From Polyangiaceae bacterium (GTDB lineage Bacteria; Myxococcota_A; Polyangia; Polyangiales; Polyangiaceae), in assembly GCA_947475525.1 (NCBI GenBank), contig CANJMI010000025.1:1-62347 (forward strand): a stretch of DNA of 62,347 nucleotides, given 5' to 3'. How positions within the stretch are numbered: position 1 is the first letter of the stretch; each line of letters opens with the position of its first letter. The notes below the pieces were generated by a model. That model did no database searches and had not been told where the DNA came from. It saw nothing but the letters and a program-made list of their open reading frames with translations. The translations under genes were made by a program, and so were the position numbers. Below are positions 49,715-58,050 of the stretch, one piece after another.

Positions 49715-51046
49715 ATGCATCGCGTCCCCTTCTTTTCACAGCGGCCTGTTCTCGTCGCTTTCTCCACGCTCTGTTTGGTAGGGGCGTACGCGTGCTCGGC
49801 ATCAACGACGAGCAAGTTCGGCGGAAAGTCGACGGCGAACGCGGCGGGCGGAGCGGGCGGAGAGGGCGGTGCGATCGAAACGAGCACTGAAGCCGGCCTC
49901 GATCTCGCTGCGGGCTCGGGCGGGGACACTGGCAATGAGAACCTCTGCAACTCCGGCGAGAACGACGACGCGGATAAGGATGGCTTCACGCCGAAGGACG
50001 GCGACTGCAACGACTGCGACCCGAACGTGAATCCGAACGCCGTCGAAGTGATCGGCAGCAGTGACGGGCAGGGCGGTGCCGGTGGTTACGTGCCGTCCGA
50101 CGAGAACTGCGACGGTAAGGCCGACGAGGCTCCCGCAGCGTGCGACGCCGCGCTTGCCGTCGACTCGAAGGACGCGATGGACGAGGCGCGCGCGATCGGC
50201 CTCTGCAAGCAATCCAAGGGGCCAAAAGATTGGGGCGTGATCGCCGCCGAGTGGACGAATCTCGATCAGGGGCTTCCGCCACCCGGACCGAACTACGCTC
50301 TCGGCCACGGGATCCTGCCGGCCTTCGGACCGAACGTGAAGGTTCAGGAGGGCATGACGATGCTCGCACTCTCGAGCGGAACCGCGCGTCAGCCAAAGGA
50401 TATTGCGCTCGGCTACCAGCCGGTTAGCGGATTCAGCAAGGGGTACTCGACGCCGCAGCCGAAGGGCCAGTTCCCGAAGGAGGCGAAGACGTGTCCGTTT
50501 GCGTCGACCGGTGCTGCACACGACGGCGCTTCGGTGACGATGAAGATCCGCACGCCTTCGAACGCGCAGGGCTTCCGGTTCAACTTCAATTTCTTTACGT
50601 ACGAATGGCCGAGCTTCGTATGTTCGACCTTCAACGACTTTTTCGTGGCGATGCTCGATCCGGTCCCGATGGGGCTCGTCGATGGGAATATTTCGTTCGA
50701 TAAAAACGGTGACCCCGTCAGCGTGAACAACGCGTTTCTCGAGGTGTGCGGCTGCTTCAGCGGGCCTCCGTGCACTGCGGGCGGCAAACAATTCACGTGC
50801 CCGCTCGGGAACGCTGGGCTCGTCGGCACGGGGTTCGGGGCGGACTTGGGGGGCTCGGACCACGCGTCGAGCGGCTGGCTCGAGACGCAGGCGCCGGTTC
50901 TTCCCAATAGCGAAATTACCCTTCAGTTCGCGGTGTCCGATTCGGGTGATGGCGTGCTCGATTCGAGCGTCCTCGTCGACAATTTTCGCTGGATCGCCGA
51001 GCCCGGGACCACCGTGGCGACCAACACCGTTCCCGATCCGAAGTGA
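49715..51046 (+). CDS. Choice-of-anchor-L-type lipoprotein with a MopE-like metal-binding motif
   Basis: This 443-residue exported lipoprotein has lipobox VGAYAC (Cys 27) and a Gly/Ala/Thr linker (residues 37-65). A MopE-like calcium- or copper-binding motif is centred on DKDGFTPKDGDCNDCDPNVN. Its main part, residues 170-430, has FRFNFNFFTYEWPSFVC, SVNNAFLEVC and LDSSVLVDNFRW, matching the choice-of-anchor-L domain. Several paired Cys suggest disulfide bonds. It is a typical myxobacterial surface protein of unknown role. Confidence 0.82.
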   Translation: MHRVPFFSQRPVLVAFSTLCLVGAYACSASTTSKFGGKSTANAAGGAGGEGGAIETSTEAGLDLAAGSGGDTGNENLCNSGENDDADKDGFTPKDGDCNDCDPNVNPNAVEVIGSSDGQGGAGGYVPSDENCDGKADEAPAACDAALAVDSKDAMDEARAIGLCKQSKGPKDWGVIAAEWTNLDQGLPPPGPNYALGHGILPAFGPNVKVQEGMTMLALSSGTARQPKDIALGYQPVSGFSKGYSTPQPKGQFPKEAKTCPFASTGAAHDGASVTMKIRTPSNAQGFRFNFNFFTYEWPSFVCSTFNDFFVAMLDPVPMGLVDGNISFDKNGDPVSVNNAFLEVCGCFSGPPCTAGGKQFTCPLGNAGLVGTGFGADLGGSDHASSGWLETQAPVLPNSEITLQFAVSDSGDGVLDSSVLVDNFRWIAEPGTTVATNTVPDPK

Positions 51047-51084
51047 CGCGCGGCGCGACTTGGCTCTTGGGCTGACGCTCCCGG

Positions 51085-52095
51085 CTACCAGCGCACGACG
51101 ACTTGCGGAGGGTCGCTTGTGGCCGTCGCCTCCGCGACATCGACGATCACCGGCATCAGCGCCGTGCCAGGCTTCGTCGGATCGATGCCCTGCGCTTTCG
51201 GGTCCACGCGCGCGAGGATGCTGTCCTGACGCAACGTCGCCATGCGCTCGGGCGTTCCGGAGACGAGCACGCGAACGACGGCGGGCTCCGCTCGGCCGCG
51301 CGCGAGGCCGATCACCTGGACCTTCGCGATGAGCTCGCGGGTGACGAGCTTGCGTGCGACTTCGATGGTCGCTTCGATGTTCGGGACGTCGAAAGAGACT
51401 TTTGCGGGCGGAGCGGCGAGCAAGAGGCTGCGCGTGTAGCGGCCCTCGCCGAGCCCACCGATCTCGAAGGCTTCGGCCCGCGCGAGCTGAATGCTCTTCA
51501 CAACGGACTCTGGACCTCGCGCGTTGATGTGCTTCGGGGATACCGAGACTTCGACGCGGAGCTCGAGGCCTTGTGCCAGCTGACCCGCGATTGGGACCTG
51601 CACCTCGAGTTGGCGCTCCATCACGTTTTCCCAATGAATTGCGAGAGATTCAGGGATGATTCTCGTGACACGAAGGCTCTGGGGTAGCCCCGCGATCATG
51701 CCTGGAACCAACGTGACGACGTCGTCCAAGGCTCCCCTCAGGTCGAGTGGGATCGGGTCGAGTCTCGTCTCGAGATCGTCGAGCTGTTGCCGCGGGCCCT
51801 CGACGGTAACGCTGATGGTCTGCGGGATGTCGCTGATGAGCGCGCGCGTCCCGCCCCGTGGAGGCATGTCCGCAATGAGCGGAACCTGGACGGTGCGCTG
51901 AGCGTTGCTCGTCGTGTGCATCGACGCGTAAAAGCCGAGCGCCACCAAAAGCGCGATCACTTTCATCCCGAAGTTCTCGAACACGAGTCGCCACGCGAGC
52001 GGCTGCACGGCCGATTTTCGCCGACCGTTCGTTCGTCCTTGCGACGGTGCAGGTCCTGATGTGTTTGCCGTGTTCGATGAGGTCATCGGGCTCAT
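51085..52095 (-). CDS. cdaR: YbbR/CdaR-like regulator of diadenylate cyclase
   Basis: This 336-residue protein has a single transmembrane helix after a cytoplasmic N-terminus (about residues 42-60). Repeated extracytoplasmic YbbR domains follow (LIADMPPRGGTRALI, VTVEGPRQQLDDLETRL and later copies). CdaR binds and modulates CdaA in other bacteria. It overlaps the cdaA stop as ATGA, which supports the pairing. The usual glmM follower of this operon is not here; a convergent gene is next. Confidence 0.87.
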   Translation of the reverse strand: MSPMTSSNTANTSGPAPSQGRTNGRRKSAVQPLAWRLVFENFGMKVIALLVALGFYASMHTTSNAQRTVQVPLIADMPPRGGTRALISDIPQTISVTVEGPRQQLDDLETRLDPIPLDLRGALDDVVTLVPGMIAGLPQSLRVTRIIPESLAIHWENVMERQLEVQVPIAGQLAQGLELRVEVSVSPKHINARGPESVVKSIQLARAEAFEIGGLGEGRYTRSLLLAAPPAKVSFDVPNIEATIEVARKLVTRELIAKVQVIGLARGRAEPAVVRVLVSGTPERMATLRQDSILARVDPKAQGIDPTKPGTALMPVIVDVAEATATSDPPQVVVRW

Positions 52096-53279
52096 GGGTC
52101 GTCTTGCACCACGGGGTCGGCAGTTGCGTGTGTCTTCGTCACGGGGAGCGGGCCGTCGGGGGTCATGTCCGCGCTGTCAGCGTCGTCGATGGGAGTTCGA
52201 AATTCGGTGGGTTCCATCGGCTTTGACAGCAAATACCGGGACGCCGGTTGCTCATCGTCGTCCAAGACATCCAGGGACCGTACGGTGTGGTTCAAAAGCT
52301 CGAGGCGTTTCGGTGCCGGCACCAACGTGCGCGAAAGGGGGCTGGTCCGCACCTCGGGGGCGCGCTCCGTTTCGGGTGGCAAGCTCGCACGTGTCGAGCG
52401 CTCGATGGCCGTGAACTTGCCTGAGCGCTGTTGGCTCGTTGTGGCGTCACGTTCGGCGGGCGGACGTGTGCTGGTCGCGCGTGCTTTCGCAGCCGTGCGC
52501 CCGAAAAGGCCGAGAAGCGCCTGCTTCAGCGAGCTGCCGTCGACGTTCTGCACCATGCCGTTTGGGAAGCACAAGGTGACGGTGCCGCGTTCCTCGCTGA
52601 CGACCACGACGACCGCATCCGTCTCTTCGGTGATGCCAATCGCGGCGCGGTGCCGCGAGCCTAGCGACGCGTCGGCAACTTTGGTCGCCTCCGGCATCGG
52701 CAAGAACACGCCTGCACACGCGACCCGCAGGTCCCGTATCAGCACCGCGCCATCGTGAAGCTTGTTCACAGCCTCGGGAATGAACATCGAGACGAGCAGC
52801 TCGCGCGAAACCTCGCAATCGAGCTCGATGCCTTCGCTCTTCACGAACTCGAGCACGTTGGCGTCGCGCTCGAGGCAGATGATCGCTCCCATGCGATGGC
52901 GGGCAAGCTCGGTGGCTGCGGCGACGACTTCGTCGATCACGCGCTCCTGCGCATCCCGTCCGCGCGAGAGCCAGGCTTTCGCTCCAAGGCGAATCAGCGC
53001 ACGACGAATGTCGTTCTGAAATACGACGACGATGATGAGCAGAGCGCTCGAAGCGAGCCACGAGAGGAGGCTCGTCACGGTGGTGAGGCCGGCGTAGCGC
53101 GCGACGAAATAGAGTGCGCCGAAGACCACGATCCCGATGCCCATCTGCATCGCGCGCGTGCCCTTCAAGACGAGCAGCGAGCGATAGACGAGCACCGAAA
53201 TCACGAAGATGTCGACGATGTCTCGTGCGACATCCGCAACGGGGCGGCTCGCGAAGAGGTGGCTTAATCCCTCGAGCAC
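52092..53279 (-). CDS. cdaA: Diadenylate cyclase (c-di-AMP synthase)
   Basis: CdaA makes cyclic di-AMP from two ATP. The 395 residues begin with three transmembrane segments, then a DAC domain with the motifs DGA (176-178) and RHR (209-211). The C-terminal 130 residues are an unusual Ser/Thr/Arg-rich low-complexity tail; standard CdaA ends near 270. Its start overlaps folP by 16 bp and its stop is coupled to cdaR, so folP-cdaA-cdaR is an operon. Confidence 0.96.
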   Translation of the reverse strand: MLEGLSHLFASRPVADVARDIVDIFVISVLVYRSLLVLKGTRAMQMGIGIVVFGALYFVARYAGLTTVTSLLSWLASSALLIIVVVFQNDIRRALIRLGAKAWLSRGRDAQERVIDEVVAAATELARHRMGAIICLERDANVLEFVKSEGIELDCEVSRELLVSMFIPEAVNKLHDGAVLIRDLRVACAGVFLPMPEATKVADASLGSRHRAAIGITEETDAVVVVVSEERGTVTLCFPNGMVQNVDGSSLKQALLGLFGRTAAKARATSTRPPAERDATTSQQRSGKFTAIERSTRASLPPETERAPEVRTSPLSRTLVPAPKRLELLNHTVRSLDVLDDDEQPASRYLLSKPMEPTEFRTPIDDADSADMTPDGPLPVTKTHATADPVVQDDP

Positions 53280-54202
53280 GCCGCGCCTCCGCTGCGCTCA
53301 TGACGCTCTGATGTCGCCGGGGTCGACGCGTTCACACGGTGGAACGCGGCATCGGCGGCATACCGATACGCGAGGGCTTGCACCGTCTCTGCGACGTCGT
53401 GGACGCGCAGCATGTCGGCACCACGCGCCGCACAGTCGAGAGCGGCCGCGAGTGATCCGCCGAGGCGATTGGCGGGCGTCGGGCGCGTGGTCGCACCGGC
53501 CACCGCGGCGGCGACATACGATTTACGGCTTGCCCCGACGAGGATCGGGTGACCGAGTCGAGCCTTCAGCTCGGAGAGGCGCACGCTGAGCTCGAGCGAT
53601 TGCTCGGCGTTCTTGTTAAACCCGAGGCCAGGGTCGAACCACAGCCGCTCGCGCGCAACGCCTGCGGCGAGTGCGAGTTGCGCGGCGCTCAGCCACTCCG
53701 CCACGACCTCGGTGAGCAGGTCGCCATAACCGGTGGCCGCGTACTCGGAGAAACCGGTCATCGCCGTCATCGAGCCGCGCGAGTGCGTGAGGACGAGGTC
53801 CGCGTCGAACCTGGCCGCGAGGCGTCCAAGCTCCGCGGCGGGGTCGAGCGAGACGCTGTTGATCATGCGGGCGCCGGCTCGAAGTGCGTGCTCGGCTACC
53901 TGCGGCGATGTGGTGTCGATCGACACCAGCGCCCCGCTTTTTACCGCATAGGCTACGAGATCGCCGATGCGGCTTATCTGCGAGGGAGCATCGACGGGCT
54001 CTGCGCCAGGTCGGGTCGATTCGGCCCCGATGTCGATCACATCCGCGCCCGTCCGCACGAGCTCGTCGACGCGCGCGTGTGCGGCGTCCTCCCCGAGGTG
54101 CGTGCCGCCATCGAAGAACGAATCGGGTGTGCGGTTGACGATGCCCATCACTCGAACGCGGCTCTCTGTCGGCGAAAGCGCGAGAGCCTCAAGATGGGTC
54201 AC
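53264..54202 (-). CDS. folP: Dihydropteroate synthase family protein (FolP)
   Basis: The 312-residue (beta/alpha)8-barrel protein fits dihydropteroate synthase, which joins pterin and PABA in folate synthesis. Loop 1 is IVNRTPDSFFDGG with Arg where most enzymes have Val, a form known from the FolP2 type. Other sites kept are SIDT, IN, WFDPGLGFNK, GASRKS and RVHDV. The start is GTG 54202. It leads an operon with cdaA and cdaR, an arrangement common in deltaproteobacteria. Confidence 0.92.
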   Translation of the reverse strand: MTHLEALALSPTESRVRVMGIVNRTPDSFFDGGTHLGEDAAHARVDELVRTGADVIDIGAESTRPGAEPVDAPSQISRIGDLVAYAVKSGALVSIDTTSPQVAEHALRAGARMINSVSLDPAAELGRLAARFDADLVLTHSRGSMTAMTGFSEYAATGYGDLLTEVVAEWLSAAQLALAAGVARERLWFDPGLGFNKNAEQSLELSVRLSELKARLGHPILVGASRKSYVAAAVAGATTRPTPANRLGGSLAAALDCAARGADMLRVHDVAETVQALAYRYAADAAFHRVNASTPATSERHERSGGAACSRD

Positions 54203-54331
54203 TCGATCTTGGCTAGCAAGTTCCGGGCCTTATCGCAATGGTCATTCCAACCAATCGGTTGCGGGCGGCCATTCCCTCCGAATGGGCACGTCCTATAGGC
54301 GTGTTTCCGTGTAACATTCCGAGGCCCTATC
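54203..54331. promoter_or_regulatory. Shared divergent control region between folP-cdaA-cdaR and pgpH
   Basis: The 129-bp gap separates opposite-strand c-di-AMP synthesis and breakdown genes. It contains the hexamer CATTCC three times (54243, 54270, 54315) and a small dyad CCATTC/GAATGG (54269-54285). No clear -35/-10 pair can be read with certainty. Confidence 0.45.
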
Positions 54332-56077
54332 ATGTTGGTCACGCGGGTTCGTGTCGGCGTACTTTCCGGACTCGCGCTCTGCGCCGTGGTCGCCGCGCTC
54401 ATGACGGTCATCGGGAGCTTCGAGGTGCTCCTGCCCTTCACGCGGCCGACGTTCGGCAAGCCGAGCCCGCTCGTCATGCGCGTGCCGCTAGGCGCTTCCG
54501 CAACGTCGGTGCGGCCGCCGTTGTCCGGTGGCAGTCAGCAAGCCCCGCGCGCGCGGCTGTTCGATGTGCAATTCGAGCACCGCCGCATGGTCGTCGATCG
54601 TGGCACCGTGCTCCTCCCGAACATCGAGGAGCACCGCATCGCCGTCGATTTTGATGCGGCGCGGCGTCCCCCGACGGCGGCCCGGCTCGGGAGCACGTTC
54701 CTCCTGTATTTTCTCGGCTGCATTATTTTGTCGAGTTACGCCGTAAGGTTTGGCCACGCGCGTCTGCGGTTGGTGCGTTCCCAGGTCGGGCTCTATGCCG
54801 TCATCCTTTCCATGTTCATGCTGGGCAAGCTGCTGTTGCTCTTCACGACCTTGCCGGCATTTTGGATCCCGACCGCCGCTGTCGCGTTGTGGGCCGCCCT
54901 CAGTTTCGATCGCAAGGCGGGCCTCCTGCTCGACATGGGCGCGGCATTTCTCACCGCCTCGCTCCTCAGCTTCGATGTGATGCTGCTGAGCGTGCTCGTC
55001 AGCCGGGGCATCGTCGTGTCGCTGCTGTTCGTCAATCGCAAGCAGCCGCGCCACATGATCTTTGCGGGCCTTGGCGCTGGGGTCGTCTCGGCCGTCGGTT
55101 ACGTCGCGCTCTCGACCGTGTTTCAACAGCAAGCGGGAATTCGCGAAGATTTGGCGCTTGGCTTCGACTCGCAGCTTCTCGCTTGTGTCGGTGGCGGCCT
55201 CCTCGCGGGGCTGCTCGCGAACATCGGCCGCGAGCCCGCGGAACAGATGATGGGGCATGTGTCGCGCAGCCGGTTGCTCGACCTCACGGACATCGAGTCT
55301 CCGCTCCTTCGCAAGATGGCTGCCGAGGCGCCCGGCAGTTGGGAGCACTCGCGCACGATGGCGAACCTCGCTGAGGCCGCCGCTGCCTCGATTGGGGCGG
55401 ATTCGCTCTTAACGCGAGTCGGGGCCTACTACCACGACCTCGGCAAGACCATTCAGCCGACGTATTTCGTCGAGAACCTCGCGCATGGTCAGACGTCGCC
55501 GCACGAGGAACTCGAGCCTGAAGTAAGCGCCGACGCGATCATGGCGCACGTCGTGATGGGCACCAAAATCCTCCGTGACGGCGGGGTCCCCGAGCCGGTT
55601 GTCGAGTTCGCTTATACCCACCACGGCACGCAGGTGGTCGAGTTCTTCTGGAACAAGTACCAGGAGCGAAACCCCGATCTTGGAGCGGAGTTGCGGCTCG
55701 GCGAGAACCATTTTCGCTACCCGGGCATGAAGCCAATGACGAAAGAGACCGCCATCTTGATGTTGGTGGACTCGATCGAAGCCGCGTCACGCACGATTGA
55801 TTCGCCGACCCACGAGAGGTTCGTCGAGATGATTCGCCGCGTCTTGTTCACGAAGCTCGCTTCGGGTCAGCTCGATGACTCGGGCCTGACAGTCATCGAT
55901 CTCCGTGTCATGGTCAACCGCATGGCTTCCGCGCTCGTCAACATGTCCCACGGTCGCGTGAAGTACCCGTGGCAACGTGACAAGGCGGCCGAGCGGCCCG
56001 TGCCGAAAGCTCCCGGGCCGGAACAGCCCATCCCTCAAACGCAGCCTAACGAACAGAAAGCGGTGGACCCGAAGTGA
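54332..56077 (+). CDS. pgpH: 7TM-HD cyclic-di-AMP phosphodiesterase (PgpH-like)
   Basis: The 581 residues have a first transmembrane helix (about 10-30), an external domain of only about 100 residues, six further membrane helices (about 115-305) and a cytosolic HD domain. The HD part has APGSWEHSRTMANLAEAAA, YYHDLGK (His 368, Asp 369) and THHGTQVVEFF, as in PgpH proteins that cut c-di-AMP. Listeria PgpH is over 700 residues with a larger external sensor. The next gene, an acyl-CoA dehydrogenase, overlaps its stop by 4 nt. Confidence 0.93.
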   Translation: MLVTRVRVGVLSGLALCAVVAALMTVIGSFEVLLPFTRPTFGKPSPLVMRVPLGASATSVRPPLSGGSQQAPRARLFDVQFEHRRMVVDRGTVLLPNIEEHRIAVDFDAARRPPTAARLGSTFLLYFLGCIILSSYAVRFGHARLRLVRSQVGLYAVILSMFMLGKLLLLFTTLPAFWIPTAAVALWAALSFDRKAGLLLDMGAAFLTASLLSFDVMLLSVLVSRGIVVSLLFVNRKQPRHMIFAGLGAGVVSAVGYVALSTVFQQQAGIREDLALGFDSQLLACVGGGLLAGLLANIGREPAEQMMGHVSRSRLLDLTDIESPLLRKMAAEAPGSWEHSRTMANLAEAAAASIGADSLLTRVGAYYHDLGKTIQPTYFVENLAHGQTSPHEELEPEVSADAIMAHVVMGTKILRDGGVPEPVVEFAYTHHGTQVVEFFWNKYQERNPDLGAELRLGENHFRYPGMKPMTKETAILMLVDSIEAASRTIDSPTHERFVEMIRRVLFTKLASGQLDDSGLTVIDLRVMVNRMASALVNMSHGRVKYPWQRDKAAERPVPKAPGPEQPIPQTQPNEQKAVDPK

Positions 56078-57789
56078 GCGATTCGAGCTTCATGAAGAAC
56101 CTTTTTCACGGAGGCATCAGCGAAGAGTTGTTGTTTCCTTACCCGCAGCTCAAGGGGGAGGAGCTCGAGAACGTGCAGTTGATGACGGAGACCGTGCGTC
56201 GGTTTCTCGATGAAAAAGTCGATGCCAGTGCGATCGATCGGAACCACGAGATCCCGAAAGAGGTGCTCGATGAGGCGAAGGCTCTCGGGCTTTTCGGGCT
56301 TCAGATCCCGACGGAGTATGGCGGTCTCGGTCTCGGCGCGTCGGCCTACAGCCGCGTGATGCAGGAGGTGGCGGCGCACGATTCGTCGCTCACCGTGACG
56401 CTCGGTGCGCACCAGTCGATCGGCTTGAAAGCCATTCTTCTCTACGGTACGGCGGCGCAAAAGCGGCAGTACTTGCCTTCGCTCGCGACGGGTGAGCGCG
56501 TGGCGGCTTTCGCGTTGACCGAGCCCGATGCTGGCTCCGACGCCGCGTCGATCAAGACACGTGCCGAGCTCTCCGCGGACGGCACTCACTACGTGCTGAA
56601 CGGCTCGAAGATTTGGATTACCAACGGAGGCTTCGCGGACATCTTCACGGTTTTTGCGCGGACCACCGAAGAGAGCGACGGCAAACCGAAGCTGACGGCG
56701 TTCATCGTCGAGCGCGCCGAGGGGCTTCGCACAGGGGCCCCCGAAGACAAGCTCGGCATTCGCGGGTCATCGACGACCACGGTGTATTTCGACGACGTGA
56801 AGGTGCCTGCCGCCAATGTGATCGGCGAGCCAGGGCGCGGATTCAAGGTCGCCATGGGTGTGCTCAACAACGGTCGCCTCGGACTCGCGGCTGGCTGCGT
56901 CGGGATGTGTCGCACGCTCCTCAAGCTTGCGTTGGAGCGCGTGCAAGAGCGTCGCGCCTTCAACAAATCGATAGGCGAGTTCGGCCTCATCAAAGACAAA
57001 ATCGCCGGCATGCTCGCGCGGACCTATGCGCTCGAGTCGGCGACCTACATGACGACCGGTCTCGTCGACGCGGACGTCGGTGACTACTCGCTCGAGAGCG
57101 CGATCTGCAAGGTGTTCGGCTCGGAGTGCTTGTGGTGGGTTGTCAACGAGACGCTGCAGATCGCCGCGGGCATTGGCTACATGACGGAGTATCCGTACGA
57201 GCGAATGCTACGCGACGCGCGCATCAATTTGATCTTCGAGGGCACCAACGAAATCCTTCGCTGTTTCATCGCGCTCTCGGGCATGGCCGGTCCCGGCAAG
57301 CAGCTCTCGGACGTCTCGAAGGCGATGCGCGAGCCCATCAAGGGCTTTGGTTTGCTCGCCGATTTCGCCGCGAAAAAGGTGCGGACCGCCCTCGGACCGG
57401 AGCGCTTCACGCGGGTGCATCCGCTCCTCGCGCGTGAAGCCGTCATGCTCGAAGACCACGTCGCGCACCTCGCGCGGCATGTCGAGAATACGCTCCGCAA
57501 GCACGGTCGAAAAATCGCCGAAATGCAGTTCGTGCAGCGCCGCGTCGCCGACGTAGCCATCGACTTGTACGTGCTCGCCGCGTGTCTCTCGCGCGCGACC
57601 CAGGCGATTGAGAAACAGGGCACCGAGGGCGCTTGGCGTCACGTGGAGTACACCCGCATCTTTGCGACCGAGTGCCGCGAGCGGCTGGCGTGCAACGTCG
57701 CCGGGTTCGAGCAGAACGACGACGAGCTGCGCAAAGATACGGCGGTGCGAAGCTACGCTGACATGGGCTACGCGCTCGACGTCATTTGA
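56074..57789 (+). CDS. Acyl-CoA dehydrogenase with C-terminal extension (VLCAD/ACAD9-like)
   Basis: The 571-residue FAD enzyme dehydrogenates acyl-CoA in fatty-acid beta-oxidation. It has TEPDAGSDAASI, WITNGGFADIFTVFA, LGIRGSSTTTVYFDDVKVP, GRLGLAAGCVGMC and the catalytic Glu in IFEGTNEILR. A helical domain of about 170 further residues resembles the extra region of membrane-associated VLCAD/ACAD9. The GTG start overlaps the pgpH stop as GTGA, a surprising pairing. No electron-transfer flavoprotein gene is near. Confidence 0.95.
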   Translation: MSDSSFMKNLFHGGISEELLFPYPQLKGEELENVQLMTETVRRFLDEKVDASAIDRNHEIPKEVLDEAKALGLFGLQIPTEYGGLGLGASAYSRVMQEVAAHDSSLTVTLGAHQSIGLKAILLYGTAAQKRQYLPSLATGERVAAFALTEPDAGSDAASIKTRAELSADGTHYVLNGSKIWITNGGFADIFTVFARTTEESDGKPKLTAFIVERAEGLRTGAPEDKLGIRGSSTTTVYFDDVKVPAANVIGEPGRGFKVAMGVLNNGRLGLAAGCVGMCRTLLKLALERVQERRAFNKSIGEFGLIKDKIAGMLARTYALESATYMTTGLVDADVGDYSLESAICKVFGSECLWWVVNETLQIAAGIGYMTEYPYERMLRDARINLIFEGTNEILRCFIALSGMAGPGKQLSDVSKAMREPIKGFGLLADFAAKKVRTALGPERFTRVHPLLAREAVMLEDHVAHLARHVENTLRKHGRKIAEMQFVQRRVADVAIDLYVLAACLSRATQAIEKQGTEGAWRHVEYTRIFATECRERLACNVAGFEQNDDELRKDTAVRSYADMGYALDVI

Positions 57790-57866
57790 CGAGCCGCGGG
57801 CTGAGGCCAGGGCGAACTCTTCGCTTGGTCCGACCGCTACGTTCAGCCCCCTTCGCTCCAGGCTAG

Positions 57867-57906
57867 CCGGCCGCACGCGTGACCACCGACGCGATCGGGC
57901 GGCCGG
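57867..57906 (+). other. Nested GC-rich hairpin after the acyl-CoA dehydrogenase gene
   Basis: Outer arms CCGGCCGC (57867-57874) and GCGGCCGG (57899-57906) enclose inner arms CGCGT and ACGCG. It lies 77 bp after the stop. No T-run follows, so it may be a transcript-stabilising or weak termination structure. Confidence 0.5.
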
Positions 57907-57923
57907 TGTTCCGCTGCGAGCAT

Positions 57924-57996
57924 AATTCCATCGATTCGCTGGAATTTTCGCAAATGTCAGGCGGAATTGACCGGGTTTTGACTCACTCAAGTTGAC
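57924..57996. promoter_or_regulatory. Dyad and three TTGAC boxes upstream of the trypsin-like protease
   Basis: AATTCCA (57924-57930) and TGGAATT (57940-57946) form an inverted repeat. TTGAC occurs at 57967, 57978 and 57992, about 11 and 14 bp apart. They lie 55-127 bp before the protease ATG, where a promoter or operator would be expected. No factor is assigned. Confidence 0.4.
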
Positions 57997-58050
57997 AGAC
58001 CGGCCGGCTGGTCGATACCTTCTCGTTGGCGACGGAACCAGGAGGACGGC

